Shown: positions 25,855-35,385, numbered from the stretch's first letter. The stretch is DNA of 64,000 nt from DASQZK01 sp963809925 (GCA_963809925.1 CAWELH010000008.1:248001-312000), one strand, 5' to 3'. The notes: generated by a model from the letters alone, not told the origin. Program-made: numbers and translations.

Positions 25855-27192
25855 ATGAAGACAATACTCATCCTCGGAGCCGGGCTTTCATCGTCCGCAC
25901 TCATCAGTTATATGCTTGAGAACGCTGCAGAATTTGACTGGAAAATCCGCCTCGGCGATATTTCTGTTGATCTGGCCAGGTCGAGGATTAATGGCAATGC
26001 CCGGGGTGAGGCACTGTTTTTCAATGTAGAGGATCCGGGACAGTTGGGTACCGAGGTCAGTGGTGCTGACCTTGTAATATCCATGCTGCCTGTTAAATTT
26101 CACTTCAAAGTAGCACTGGAGTGTGTGCGATATGGCAAAAACATGGTCACCGCATCCTACGTATCCCCTGAAACAGAATCGTTAGACAAAGCAGCCAGGG
26201 ATAAAGGAGTGCTCCTCATGAATGAAGTGGGCGTCGATCCGGGCATCGACCATATGTCAGCCATGCAGGTGATCGACAGGATCAAGGATGATGGGTACCG
26301 TCTGATCGCCTTTGAGTCAGCTACAGGAGGCTTGGTCGCACCCAGCTATGATACCAATCCCTGGAACTACAAATTCACCTGGAATCCGCGGAATGTAGTA
26401 TTGGCAGGCCATAACGGGGCGCGGTTCATGCATAACGGGAAATTCAAGTACATCCCATACAATAAGATATTCAGCAGGTATGAGGTGATCGATATTCCTG
26501 AACTAGGGCAGTTCGAGGTATACCCAAACCGCGACTCGCTAAAATATCAGGACACCTATGGATTAAGTGAGTTGCTGACGATGTTTCGCGGAACCATCCG
26601 CAGGCCGGGATTTTGTGAAGCCTGGGATACCCTTGTCCAACTAGGTGCCACCGATGATTCATACACCATGGCAGATACGGAACAGATGACTCACCGGGAA
26701 TTCACGAACAGTTTCCTTGCCTACAATATGGTTGACACCGTCGAAACCAAGGTTTCAAACTATCTGGGAATTCAGCATGATTCCCCCAACATGAAAAAGC
26801 TGCAGTGGCTCGGATTGTTTGACGATACGGTTATCGGCATTCCTGACCTCACACCCGCGCAGGTACTTCAACATATTCTCGAGAAGAAATGGAAGATGGA
26901 ACCGGATGATAAGGATATGATCGTTATGCAACACCAGTTCGATTATATCAGGCTCGGAAGTCACCGCAAGCTATATTCCACTCTGGTAATCACCGGTGAA
27001 AATTCGCAGCTTTCGGCGATGGCAAAGAGTGTGGGTCTGCCCGTTGCTATTACTTCCAAGATGATCCTCACCGGGAAAATAACGCTTACCGGAGTACATA
27101 TTCCTGTTGACAGGCAGATTTATGAGCCTGTATTGAAGGAACTGGCCGAATTTGGTATACGATTTCAGGAGCAGGACATCAAAATTAGCTGA
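25855..27192 (+). CDS. Saccharopine dehydrogenase family protein
   Basis: 445 residues from the ATG at 25855; an upstream TTG at 25831 overlaps the -7 box and is unlikely. The N-terminal Rossmann motif ILGAGLSSSALISYML binds NAD(P). NEVGVDPGIDHM and SATGGLVAP match the LYS9-like saccharopine dehydrogenase (glutamate-forming) family, and the C-terminal half is the saccharopine dehydrogenase C-terminal domain. It may act in lysine breakdown or a related imine reductase step; no other lysine genes lie nearby. It converges on trmN6. Confidence 0.88.
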   Translation: MKTILILGAGLSSSALISYMLENAAEFDWKIRLGDISVDLARSRINGNARGEALFFNVEDPGQLGTEVSGADLVISMLPVKFHFKVALECVRYGKNMVTASYVSPETESLDKAARDKGVLLMNEVGVDPGIDHMSAMQVIDRIKDDGYRLIAFESATGGLVAPSYDTNPWNYKFTWNPRNVVLAGHNGARFMHNGKFKYIPYNKIFSRYEVIDIPELGQFEVYPNRDSLKYQDTYGLSELLTMFRGTIRRPGFCEAWDTLVQLGATDDSYTMADTEQMTHREFTNSFLAYNMVDTVETKVSNYLGIQHDSPNMKKLQWLGLFDDTVIGIPDLTPAQVLQHILEKKWKMEPDDKDMIVMQHQFDYIRLGSHRKLYSTLVITGENSQLSAMAKSVGLPVAITSKMILTGKITLTGVHIPVDRQIYEPVLKELAEFGIRFQEQDIKIS

Positions 27193-27211
27193 AGCTTTTT
27201 AGGATAGAGAT

Positions 27212-27928
27212 TCAGAATCCGAGGTAATATTCTCTGGTCAGGCTCATGTAGGCATCTGAATATTGGTGTCTTCCCCCTTCTTCAATGATCAGCTCATCTT
27301 TCGTAACGAGACCCTTATGAAATTCGAAACTGATCAGTGTCCTCACAAAGGGCTTCGCTGGCACCGGCCGAACCTGTAGTATTTTGTTTGGAAACAGACC
27401 TGTATCATCAGCCTCAGCGATAAAACTACCGGAGTTTTCAAATGGGAGGATCATGGCAAAGGTACCTGCCGGGGTAAGAAGGCGGGCTACATGTTGAAGC
27501 AACACCGTTTTTGGCAGACTGTCGTCGTGCCTGGCCAGTGAACGTCTGTGTGACGGGGCTCTCACTGCCCGGCTGAAATAAGGCGGATTGCATACGATAA
27601 GGCTGTAATCATTCCCTTTCGACTTTGCAAATTCCTGCAGACTAACGGAGTGAATAAATAGGCGGCTCCCCCAGGGAGAACCGGTGAAATTTTCACGGGC
27701 CTGGGCAGCTGCATCTGGGTCGATTTCGACGGCATCAATAATTGCAAACTGATATTTCTGGGCCATCATTAGTGCAATCAGGCCGGTGCCCGTTCCGATG
27801 TCAAGGATCTTTTCCGGGCTTTCACTGGCAGCCCAGGCGCCGAGAAGTACGCCATCGGTGCCGACCTTCATGGCTGTTTTATCCTGTTTTACCATGAATT
27901 TTTTAAATCTGAACCAATCATTTGCCAT
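27212..27928 (-). CDS. trmN6: tRNA1(Val) adenine-37 N6-methyltransferase
   Basis: The ATG at 27928 (MANDWFRFKKF) gives 238 residues and is preferred over the ATG at 27970, which adds 14 residues overlapping a decayed gene. The SAM motif ILDIGTGTGLIALMM (about 41-55) and catalytic NPPYF typical of N6-adenine methylases are present, as is FRFKKFMVKQDKTAMKVGTD at the N-terminus, common in the YfiC/TrmN6 family. It modifies A37 of tRNA-Val. It sits immediately downstream of the TIGR02757 relic on the same strand. Confidence 0.92.
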   Translation of the reverse strand: MANDWFRFKKFMVKQDKTAMKVGTDGVLLGAWAASESPEKILDIGTGTGLIALMMAQKYQFAIIDAVEIDPDAAAQARENFTGSPWGSRLFIHSVSLQEFAKSKGNDYSLIVCNPPYFSRAVRAPSHRRSLARHDDSLPKTVLLQHVARLLTPAGTFAMILPFENSGSFIAEADDTGLFPNKILQVRPVPAKPFVRTLISFEFHKGLVTKDELIIEEGGRHQYSDAYMSLTREYYLGF

Positions 27929-27953
27929 CGTAAAGTTTTTGATCATGCGCACT

Positions 27954-28202
27954 GATCCCGAAGAGTGCAAAATTGTACGTTACAGGGTATTCCCTGTCAA
28001 ACAACGGCAGTTTGAGGGTCAGTTCACCTACTGCATTCCAGTCATCCTGTCTGCGCATTAGAAGTCCTGGTTCGCTGGCCATACGGCCGGCAGGTACATC
28101 CGGCGGGATATAGAGAGCTGGTGGAGGAATTTGCCTACAGGGCCCGAAGTCGACGCCATGGTTGTCCTTTCTTACCTTCCAGCGAAGAAACATGTTTAAC
28201 CG
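27954..28202 (-). pseudogene. Decayed C-terminal fragment of a TIGR02757 (DUF2400) family gene
   Basis: Translation gives about 83 residues that align end to end with the C-terminus of the intact gene at 28264-29040, with about 40 identical positions by eye (LRW, RKD, GVDFG, GLL, FALFG shared). The N-terminal two thirds are absent. The conserved DVHSG is changed to DVPAG and several helices gain prolines, as in a gene under no selection. It faces away from the intact copy and ends at the trmN6 leader. Divergence is too great for a recent duplication. Confidence 0.8.
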
Positions 28203-28241
28203 GGCAAAAAAGGTAGCATAGGATACAGAGTTCATTATTTG

Positions 28242-28249
28242 TATTTTTG
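28242..28249 (+). promoter_or_regulatory. -7 box TATTTTTG of the intact TIGR02757 gene
   Basis: Exact TAnnTTTG, 14 bp before the ATG at 28264; an almost leaderless mRNA is expected. Confidence 0.5.
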
Positions 28250-28263
28250 CCGTGAGTAAAGAT

Positions 28264-29040
28264 ATGAGTATGGGATTAGACTTGAAAGAACTGCGTGAAT
28301 TTCTTGATGAAAAGGTACTTCAATATAACACTCCGAATTTTATTGAACTTGACCCTATACGGATCCCTCACATGTATTCTGCAAAAGAAGACATTGAGAT
28401 TTCAGGTTTTCTGGTCGCTACAATATCATGGGGTAACCGTACATCAATTGTAAACAGTTCAAAGCGTATGATGGAATTCATGGGTAATTCACCTTATGAT
28501 TTCATTATGAATCACAAAGATGAACATTTGAAGAAAATGGATGGATTTGTCCACCGAACATTTAATTCCACCGACCTGATCACATTCATTGAAGCATTAA
28601 AATACCTGTATAAATATCGAAACGGGCCTGAAGGTGTTTTTACTGAATTCAAAACACCCATATCTATCCAGCCGGCCATTCATCATTTCAGGAAAGAATT
28701 TTTCACCGTCCCTCATCTTGCCAGAACCCGGAAACATCTTTCAGATCCACTTACAGGTTCTGCAGCGAAAAAAATGAATATGTACCTACGTTGGATGATA
28801 CGCAAGGACAAGGCTGGTGTTGATTTTGGAATCTGGAAGAATATATCTCCTTCCATTTTATCATGCCCATTGGATGTACATTCTGGCAATGTTGCCAGGA
28901 AATTAGGTCTGCTCACAAGAAAACAGAATGATGCCAAAGCAGTGCAAGAACTCGATGAAGTATTGAGACAATTGGACAAGGCTGACCCTGCAAAATATGA
29001 TTTTGCCTTATTCGGCCTGGATATGTATGAAAGATTTTAG
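28264..29040 (+). CDS. TIGR02757 (DUF2400) family protein
   Basis: 258 residues from the ATG at 28264 (a GTG at 28252 is also possible). Conserved features are ISWGNRTSIV, NMYLRWMIRKDKAGVDFG and CPLDVHSGNVARKLGL. The last resembles the helix-hairpin-helix/GPD Asp segment of DNA glycosylases, so a DNA-repair-like fold is an inference; no function is established. Base composition looks lower in GC than both neighbours. Together with the decayed relative next to it, this suggests the intact copy may have been acquired and replaced an older one. Confidence 0.85.
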   Translation: MSMGLDLKELREFLDEKVLQYNTPNFIELDPIRIPHMYSAKEDIEISGFLVATISWGNRTSIVNSSKRMMEFMGNSPYDFIMNHKDEHLKKMDGFVHRTFNSTDLITFIEALKYLYKYRNGPEGVFTEFKTPISIQPAIHHFRKEFFTVPHLARTRKHLSDPLTGSAAKKMNMYLRWMIRKDKAGVDFGIWKNISPSILSCPLDVHSGNVARKLGLLTRKQNDAKAVQELDEVLRQLDKADPAKYDFALFGLDMYERF

Positions 29041-29081
29041 GATTTATTCCTGTTAATCTCAAATCCACAGTTAAGATTTGA

Positions 29082-29735
29082 TTAATCAGAGATCAGTCCG
29101 TCTTTTATGATCAGTTTCCTGTCCGACATCTCAGCCAGTTCAGGATCGTGGGTAACGATCACGATGGTCTGTCCAAGTTTTTCCCTGAGACTGAAAAACA
29201 GATTATGAAGTTCCTTCTTATTCTGGCTGTCAAGATTGCCTGATGGTTCGTCGGCAAGGATCACGGCCGGATTATTGATCAATGCTCTTGCAACCGCAAC
29301 CCGTTGCTGTTCACCGCCCGAAAGCTCCGACGGTTTATGTTCGAGCCTTTCCGTGAGTTTAAGCATGTCAAGCAGTTCCTTTGCCCGTGACTCGACCTTT
29401 GCCCTCGGAGCACCGGAGATGAATCCGGGGATACATACATTCTCAAAAGCCGTAAATTCGGGTAAAAGATGATGAAACTGAAATACGAAACCAATGTTCT
29501 GATTCCTGAATTTAGCGATTTGCTTTTCCTTGAAGCTGGTGATATCGGCGCCGTTGATGATCACCTTACCATGATCGAAAGGGAGGAGCGTGCCTATGAT
29601 CTGAAGAAGGGTGGTCTTTCCGGCGCCGCTGGCTCCGACGACCGATACGATCTCACTCTCCCTGATTCTAAGATTTATGCCTTTCAGGACTTTCAACTCA
29701 CCGAAATTTTTCTCGATGTTTTCAGTAATGATCAT
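29082..29735 (-). CDS. ABC transporter ATP-binding protein, LolD/MacB-type
   Basis: 217 residues with Walker A GASGAGKTTLLQ (about 34-45), Q-loop NIGFVFQFHHLLPEFTA, signature LSGGEQQRVAVARAL and Walker B ILADEPSGNLD. It belongs to the o228/LolD family, which partners FtsX/MacB-like permeases in lipoprotein release or peptide efflux. No permease is adjacent; it is the third gene of a tatA-antiporter-ATPase unit (14 bp gap upstream). A distant MacB-type permease gene at 40.6-41.9 kb lacks an ATPase, so pairing in trans is conceivable. It could equally be LolD for a LolC/E elsewhere. Confidence 0.93.
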   Translation of the reverse strand: MIITENIEKNFGELKVLKGINLRIRESEIVSVVGASGAGKTTLLQIIGTLLPFDHGKVIINGADITSFKEKQIAKFRNQNIGFVFQFHHLLPEFTAFENVCIPGFISGAPRAKVESRAKELLDMLKLTERLEHKPSELSGGEQQRVAVARALINNPAVILADEPSGNLDSQNKKELHNLFFSLREKLGQTIVIVTHDPELAEMSDRKLIIKDGLISD

Positions 29736-29749
29736 GATTTACTGCTTTT

Positions 29750-30688
29750 TCAGCCAACGTGTAATACCCTGTAAATATAGAACACATAGACCAATATTAA
29801 AACAACGCCATCAAGCCTGCTCAGCACTCCTTTTTTCAGAGGTATGAGGAGCAGGAACAGGAGGAACGAAATGGCAAGCATCCACGGAATATCAATATTC
29901 ACCATCATTGGCGAGAGTCTGATGGGTTTGATCATTGCGGTGATTCCCAGAACGCTGAGTATATTAAAAATATTTGACCCTATGATATTGCCCACCGAGA
30001 TATCTGTCTCTTTCTGAATAGCAGCCATAACTGATGTTACAAGTTCAGGCATGCTTGTACCAATGGCGAGCATGGTGATGGAGATAGCCCTTTCACTTAT
30101 CCCGAAATTCCGGGCTATGAGCGCAGCATTTTCAACCAGTAGATTTGAACCGCCAACCAGGCCTGCACAGGAAGCGAGGATAAGAAAAATAGCTGCGGTA
30201 ACACTAATCTTTGGCGCCGGTATATCCCGGTCCCCGGATTTTTGCTGTTTCCTGGAGATTCGCAGGGAATACACTACATAGCTGATGAGAAACAGTACGA
30301 AAATAAAGCCTTCGATACGTCCAAGCCATTTATTTTGTACGAGAACAAAGAACAGCAGGCTAACAAGCATCATAACAGGCCAGTCGCTGGTAATTGAGAT
30401 CCTGTTTACCCTGATTGGCAAAATGATGACGGTAATAGCAAGCACAAGGCCTATATTGGATATGTTGGAACCGACCACATTTCCAACCGACATTTCAGGA
30501 AAGCCTTTCAACGCAGCCTGCAAGCTAACAAACAGTTCGGGAGCTGAGGTCCCAAAGGCTACTACCGTGACTCCGATGACAAGTGTTGAGAGCTTATAGT
30601 GATTCGCGAGTGATACGCTGCCCATGACAAGGTATTTCCCGCTTCCGACAAGCAGTGCAAAACCCAGTACGGCAAGCAGGTATTCCAT
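29750..30688 (-). CDS. Calcium/sodium antiporter (CaCA family, YrbG-like)
   Basis: 312 residues, about ten membrane helices, with the two inverted alpha repeats of the family visible as GTSAPELFVSLQAALKG and GTSMPELVTSVMAAIQK, each followed by GNVVGSNISNIG or GNIIGSNIFNIL. These bind Ca2+ and Na+. It exchanges calcium for sodium across the inner membrane. It lies between tatA and the LolD-like ATPase with short gaps, so co-transcription is likely. Confidence 0.94.
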   Translation of the reverse strand: MEYLLAVLGFALLVGSGKYLVMGSVSLANHYKLSTLVIGVTVVAFGTSAPELFVSLQAALKGFPEMSVGNVVGSNISNIGLVLAITVIILPIRVNRISITSDWPVMMLVSLLFFVLVQNKWLGRIEGFIFVLFLISYVVYSLRISRKQQKSGDRDIPAPKISVTAAIFLILASCAGLVGGSNLLVENAALIARNFGISERAISITMLAIGTSMPELVTSVMAAIQKETDISVGNIIGSNIFNILSVLGITAMIKPIRLSPMMVNIDIPWMLAISFLLFLLLIPLKKGVLSRLDGVVLILVYVFYIYRVLHVG

Positions 30689-30725
30689 AAATCAATTGAG
30701 GGGTTTCCGGGAAGGGAAAGAATGC

Positions 30726-30998
30726 TTAGTCGGTATCGATTTTCTTCTTCACATTCCTGACAATCTCCCTGGTATCGGTTTCAATATCGCGCCTGATATC
30801 TTTAAAATCTTCCATTACATCTGCAGAGCTGTCTTTGATCTCGCGTTTAATATCGTCTGTAGCTTTTTTAAATTCCTTCATGCCTTTGCCAAGTCCCCTG
30901 GCAACTTCCGGGATCCGTTTCGAGCCGAAAAGCAACAGTACCACAACGAATACGATGACGATCTCCTGCCCACTTATAAATAACAGACTTCCTGACAT
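30726..30998 (-). CDS. tatA: Twin-arginine translocase TatA/TatE-like subunit
   Basis: 90 residues. A single N-terminal membrane helix (about 8-24) is followed by the FGSKRIPEVARGLGKGMKEF amphipathic helix with the TatA FG hinge, then a charged tail. It forms the pore part of the Tat system for folded proteins. No tatC is visible nearby. It is the first gene of the three-gene minus-strand unit, with a -7 box at 31015-31022. Confidence 0.9.
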   Translation of the reverse strand: MSGSLLFISGQEIVIVFVVVLLLFGSKRIPEVARGLGKGMKEFKKATDDIKREIKDSSADVMEDFKDIRRDIETDTREIVRNVKKKIDTD

Positions 30999-31014
30999 GT
31001 TACTTTATTTTCAA

Positions 31015-31022
31015 CAAAGATA
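31015..31022 (-). promoter_or_regulatory. -7 box TATCTTTG of the tatA unit
   Basis: Exact TAnnTTTG on the minus strand, 16 bp before the tatA ATG. Confidence 0.5.
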
Positions 31023-31504
31023 TACAGACTTTTTCAAAATTGATCTCCCGCACGATAAAATAATCGTTTTAAAACCATTGCTTAACCACTTTTAACATTG
31101 TCAGAGGGTGCATTGCAGATGTATTTTGCCGTGGTGTTATCTTGATACTCTCAGCGGTGCTGGAGGGTTGCTACATATTGTTTATTATAAACTATTATCA
31201 GGGGATCCCACCCCCCGCCCACCACCCTTAATGCGCAGAAAGAACAAATCTCAGCGTCCCCTGCACATGCTTTGCAGCAGAATTCACGACTGAGATTTAC
31301 CAACCGGATTCCCCGTGCCCCCGTTAATCCCTTAATGTGCCCAACAAGAAAAAATCAGCGTATCTGTAAGATGTTATTGAATCTTTCCACCCTGACCCTT
31401 ATAAACCATAATCTTTTCCTCTTACTTAATAATATCAGGCTTTTCAAAACATGTCAAACATAAACCAGTCGTCACTCAAGTTTCAAACCCTGCTCATAAG
31501 AAAA

Positions 31505-31528
31505 GCCGTACCCCCAGGGGAGTACGGC
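31505..31528 (-). terminator. Terminator of secDF
   Basis: Stem GCCGTAC (31505-31511) / GTACGGC (31522-31528), extended inward by CCCC/GGGG pairing, followed on the minus strand by TTTTC; it lies 28 bp past the secDF stop. Confidence 0.8.
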
Positions 31529-31555
31529 CTTCCGTTAACAGTTCATTAAATGATG

Positions 31556-34500
31556 CTATTTCTTCTCGAGTTCTTTCTTGCGTACCTTGCTGAAGGTATC
31601 GTATGCGATTGGTGTAGCAATAAACAGGGAGGAATAAGTCCCTACGACAATACCTATGAGAAGTGCAAAGGTAAAGCCCCTGATCACTTCACCACCGAAA
31701 ATAAAGATGGCCAGGATAACGAAGAAGGTACTGAGTGAAGTACTGAATGTACGGCTCAGTGTACTGTTCAGGGCCAGGTTCATTGTTTCCTGATTGTCCC
31801 GCTTTCTGAATAAGTTCCGGTACTCCCTGATACGGTCAAATACAACCACGGTATCGTTGATCGAATAACCAACCACGGTCAGTATCGCCGCTATAAATGC
31901 CTGGTCAATCTCCATGGAGAATGGCATGATATCATGGAACAGGGCAAATATACCCAGCGTTATCGTCACATCATGGACCAGTGCAAGGACGGCACCAAGA
32001 CCGTACTGCCAGTTCCGGAAACGAATAATAATATAGATGAACATCATGATCAGCGCAAAGATGATGGCTTCCACAGCCTGCACCTTAATGTCATCAGCAA
32101 TGGTAGGCCCTACCTTTTGCGTCGACTTCACATAGGTGTCGGTGGTCATGAATTCTGTATACGGAACATCTGTTTTGAAGAAAGGTGTGAGACCCTCGAA
32201 CAGTTTAGACTTAATGAGGGAATCGGCCTCGGGAGTGTCACTGTCGATCATGTATTTCGTGGTGATCCTGATCGTGTTCTTCTGGCCAAAAGTGATCACA
32301 CCTGGCATTTCACCAAACTCATCTCCAAGTGCGCTTCGCACCTCTACCGGGTTAACTTCATGCGTAAACTGAATCACAAAGTTGCGCCCTCCGGTGAAAT
32401 CCACCCCTGTGTTAAGTCCGCGGATGATGAGACCAAGAGCGCCCGCAAGAACAACCACCCCGGAAATTATATAAAAGGTCTTTCTCAGTCCGATGAAATT
32501 TATATTAGCTTTTTTGAAGGCATTTTCAGTCAGTTTTGTTGAGAATTTGAGGGATGATTTATCCTTAGCGAGTTTTCTTTCATAGATAAGCCGCGTAATA
32601 AAGATCGCCGAGAACAGTGATGTGAGAATACCGATAACCAGTGTGGTAGCGAATCCTTTGATAGGTCCTGTTCCGAAAAGGTAAAGGATAACGCCGGTGA
32701 GAAGGGTGGTTACGTTCGCATCGATAATCGCACTGTAAGCGGCCTTATACCCGTCGTGGATGGCCAGTTTGGTGCCTTTACCCGCCGCGATCTCCTCACG
32801 GATACGTTCATAAATCAGTACGTTGGCATCCACCGACATACCAATGGTAAGAACAATACCGGCAATACCAGGCAATGTCAGGACCGCCTGTAGTGAAGCA
32901 AGAACGCCGATAAGGAAGAACATGTTGGCAATCAGTGCTATGTCGGCAATTAAACCGGCACTGCGACTATAATAGAAAACCATATAAAGGAGAACGATCA
33001 CGAAGGCGATAAGGAATGAATTCAGACCTGCGTTGATGGAGGCTTGCCCAAGTGATGGCCCGATCACCTCTTCCGATTCGATCCTGGCTCTTGCCGGCAT
33101 CTTACCGGAATTCAGGATATTAGCCAGGTCGGTTGCTTCCGACTGAGAGAAGTTTCCGCTAATGCTTGATGAGCCCCCTTTGATCTCAGACCTTACGACA
33201 GGCGCAGAGACTACATAGCCATCAAGGACAATGGCAACACATTTTCCTACATTTTCGCGTGTAAGGTTAGCCCATTTCTTGGCACCCTCAGAGTTCATCG
33301 ACATGCTGACTTCAGCTTCACCCTTGAATTGGCCGTAAACCATCCGGGCATCGGTAACATATTTACCACTTAGTGACGGCCGGCCATCACGTGTGGATTT
33401 TACTGCAAAGAGCCTGATGTACGAATCATTGTCCTGCATAGGCTTATGATCCCAGTAAAATTTCATATCCGACGGGAAAATTGCCCGTACCTGGGGTCGA
33501 TTAAGATACGCATCAACAGTGGCTGTATCCCTTATTCCCGCTACGCCAACAACAGAACCGGTAACAGCCTGCATATTGTTGTCCACATATGGCGTCAGAA
33601 TGGAGAAGAGCGGATTTTCTTTGGCAAGTTCTTCCTGTCCGATACTTGCCTTTGCTGAATCTGATTCTTCGAAAAGTCCAATTTGTCCGGTGCTGTCCTT
33701 CTCGCCAAATAATGAAATTTCAGAAGTATCCTGATCAGCAGAAGCTGCAGTACCTTTGGTATCTTGAACGTTAGCCGAAGAAGCAACGATATCAGTACTG
33801 CTACTCATTATCTCTTTCAGAAGGTTATTTGCTTCCTGCAGGTATGGCAGAGCATCGGCATTTTCGTACGTGGTCCAGAACTCAAGATTTGCCGTACCAG
33901 TAAGCAAACGGGCTACACGGTCAGGATTGTCAACACCGGGTAATTCAACAAGGATTCTGCCCTGGCGTTCCAGCCGCTGGATATTTGGCTGAACGACACC
34001 GAAACGGTCAATTCTGTTTCTGAGAACGTTAAATGAATTTTCGATGGCCGATTCAGCCTGCTGCTTCAGATAAGAAACAACCTGCGAATTGGTAGTATTC
34101 AAATCAATCTCCCCCCTGGTCTCGGGTGTCATGAAAAACTGAGCAAGCTTCCCCCCCGGATTTATCTCTTCATAGGATTCGGCAAAAAGATCGACGAAAT
34201 CTTCCTGGCTGTCCAATTTCTTCTGCTCAGACCGTTGAATCGTCTGGGTGAACATCGGATCGGTAAGGTAATGCGGTGCAACCACTGATTTGATCACGTC
34301 TTCCACCGAAATCTCGAGGACAACGTTCATTCCGCCCTTGAGGTCAAGACCGAGGTTAATTTCTTTTTCTTTACATTCCTCATAGGTGTATTTGCGTAAA
34401 CCGAGGAAATTATAAACAGTCATATCGGAAATAGAATCCAGATAATGACGTTCCAAGTCTTTATTCCCTACTGCATACTCTTCAGCTTTCTTCTCAGTCC

Positions 34501-34588
34501 TAACAGCAAAAAAAGTGAACAACAACTGGTATACACAGACCAGGGCCAAAATGATAGCGAAAAATCGGATGGCTCCTTTATTTTGCAT
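31556..34588 (-). CDS. secDF: Protein translocase SecDF fusion
   Basis: 1010 residues. The SecD half (about 1-660) has LGLDLKGGMNVVLEI near residue 77 and the membrane block with GIVLTIGMSVDANVLIYERI. The SecF half (about 690-1010) has GVDFTGGRN and VGYSINDTVVVFDRIRE. These are the proton-driven helper motifs that pull secreted proteins out of SecYEG. The insertion around residues 260-330 between SecD blocks is rich in Ser/Asp and lineage-specific. It is monocistronic, with a -7 box at 34644-34651 and its own terminator. Confidence 0.97.
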   Translation of the reverse strand: MQNKGAIRFFAIILALVCVYQLLFTFFAVRTEKKAEEYAVGNKDLERHYLDSISDMTVYNFLGLRKYTYEECKEKEINLGLDLKGGMNVVLEISVEDVIKSVVAPHYLTDPMFTQTIQRSEQKKLDSQEDFVDLFAESYEEINPGGKLAQFFMTPETRGEIDLNTTNSQVVSYLKQQAESAIENSFNVLRNRIDRFGVVQPNIQRLERQGRILVELPGVDNPDRVARLLTGTANLEFWTTYENADALPYLQEANNLLKEIMSSSTDIVASSANVQDTKGTAASADQDTSEISLFGEKDSTGQIGLFEESDSAKASIGQEELAKENPLFSILTPYVDNNMQAVTGSVVGVAGIRDTATVDAYLNRPQVRAIFPSDMKFYWDHKPMQDNDSYIRLFAVKSTRDGRPSLSGKYVTDARMVYGQFKGEAEVSMSMNSEGAKKWANLTRENVGKCVAIVLDGYVVSAPVVRSEIKGGSSSISGNFSQSEATDLANILNSGKMPARARIESEEVIGPSLGQASINAGLNSFLIAFVIVLLYMVFYYSRSAGLIADIALIANMFFLIGVLASLQAVLTLPGIAGIVLTIGMSVDANVLIYERIREEIAAGKGTKLAIHDGYKAAYSAIIDANVTTLLTGVILYLFGTGPIKGFATTLVIGILTSLFSAIFITRLIYERKLAKDKSSLKFSTKLTENAFKKANINFIGLRKTFYIISGVVVLAGALGLIIRGLNTGVDFTGGRNFVIQFTHEVNPVEVRSALGDEFGEMPGVITFGQKNTIRITTKYMIDSDTPEADSLIKSKLFEGLTPFFKTDVPYTEFMTTDTYVKSTQKVGPTIADDIKVQAVEAIIFALIMMFIYIIIRFRNWQYGLGAVLALVHDVTITLGIFALFHDIMPFSMEIDQAFIAAILTVVGYSINDTVVVFDRIREYRNLFRKRDNQETMNLALNSTLSRTFSTSLSTFFVILAIFIFGGEVIRGFTFALLIGIVVGTYSSLFIATPIAYDTFSKVRKKELEKK

Positions 34589-34643
34589 TTCTTGTTAATT
34601 TAAATAGTTGATTTTTTCCCTATTAACGTCCAAAATTGACGGG

Positions 34644-34651
34644 CAAATATA
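34644..34651 (-). promoter_or_regulatory. -7 box TATATTTG of secDF
   Basis: Exact TAnnTTTG on the minus strand, 55 bp before the ATG. No TTTG is seen at the expected -33 distance. Confidence 0.5.
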
Positions 34652-34846
34652 AAACAAATTTTTTATAAATCATACCGGCTGCTCATGTTGCAGGAAGTTC
34701 AGCCACCGGAACCCGCCTTGTTGGAGAGAAGTAGTTGAAAAACAAGAAGTAAATATACTGATATCCAAAGTGCTGGTAAAATCTCAACACGAATTTAGAA
34801 TCATTCCGAACCGGTGCTTTAAGGTGTTCGCCGGCACAGTCCGGGC

Positions 34847-35290
34847 TCAACCTTTTTCCTTTCTAAGCCTCATGGTCTTTTCCTTAAAATTTATCACGGC
34901 CTCATACCGGAGCAGAAAATCACTTCCCAGCAGTCCGTGGATGCTAATTCCGGTAACCGACTGGTAAAGGCTGTTGATGGATGTCAGATCGATCATGATG
35001 ATATGAAAGTCATCCAGCGTAAAACCATCGAGGCTGAAGGTGGCGGCGCTGGCCCGGACCGTTTCGATATGATCAGCCAGGATGCCGGCGGTCCGGAGAT
35101 CATCCGTTTTAACATCCAGTACTACCACCTCATTTTCAAAATAAGACCTGTCGAAAACCGTACGGCTGGCTCCCGTGTCGATGATCAGGTTACAGGGAAG
35201 ATTATTCATCTCCCCCTTAACCACAATATGGTAACTCAGACTGTCGAGCTCTACGATTTCCAGGGGCAGCAAGCAGTATTCTCCGACCAT
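34847..35290 (-). CDS. Retropepsin-like aspartic protease domain protein
   Basis: 147 residues. The catalytic motif IIDTGASRTVF (about residues 36-46) and the downstream GLLGSDFLLRY with its hydrophobic-hydrophobic-Gly element are those of single-domain clan AA proteases that dimerise like retropepsin. No signal peptide is visible. The substrate is unknown; many Bacteroidota carry such small proteins. It is divergent from mdh over a 290-bp gap that holds a 23-nt dyad (35450-35472) and a shared intergenic word. Confidence 0.85.
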   Translation of the reverse strand: MVGEYCLLPLEIVELDSLSYHIVVKGEMNNLPCNLIIDTGASRTVFDRSYFENEVVVLDVKTDDLRTAGILADHIETVRASAATFSLDGFTLDDFHIIMIDLTSINSLYQSVTGISIHGLLGSDFLLRYEAVINFKEKTMRLRKEKG

Positions 35291-35385
35291 TTCAAATAGT
35301 TTTCACAAGTTTACAAAAAAATGTATGAACCCAGGATACTGATACAATACGTATCTCACTTTAATGGCGTAGGCGGCGACAAAAA

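Larger units (their letters stand above)
30999..31555. other. 557-bp gap with G-quadruplex motif and paired repeats
   Basis: No supportable gene. Contents: a -7 box for tatA; on the minus strand four G-runs in 31207-31227 (G3-N4-G3-N1-G6-N1-G3); an imperfect direct repeat starting CCCTTAATG at about 31225 and 31329 and running to AGCGT; a 9-bp inverted repeat AAATCTCAG (31246-31254) / CTGAGATTT (31290-31298) enclosing CTGCA / TGCAG; and the secDF terminator at the right end. Confidence 0.6.
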
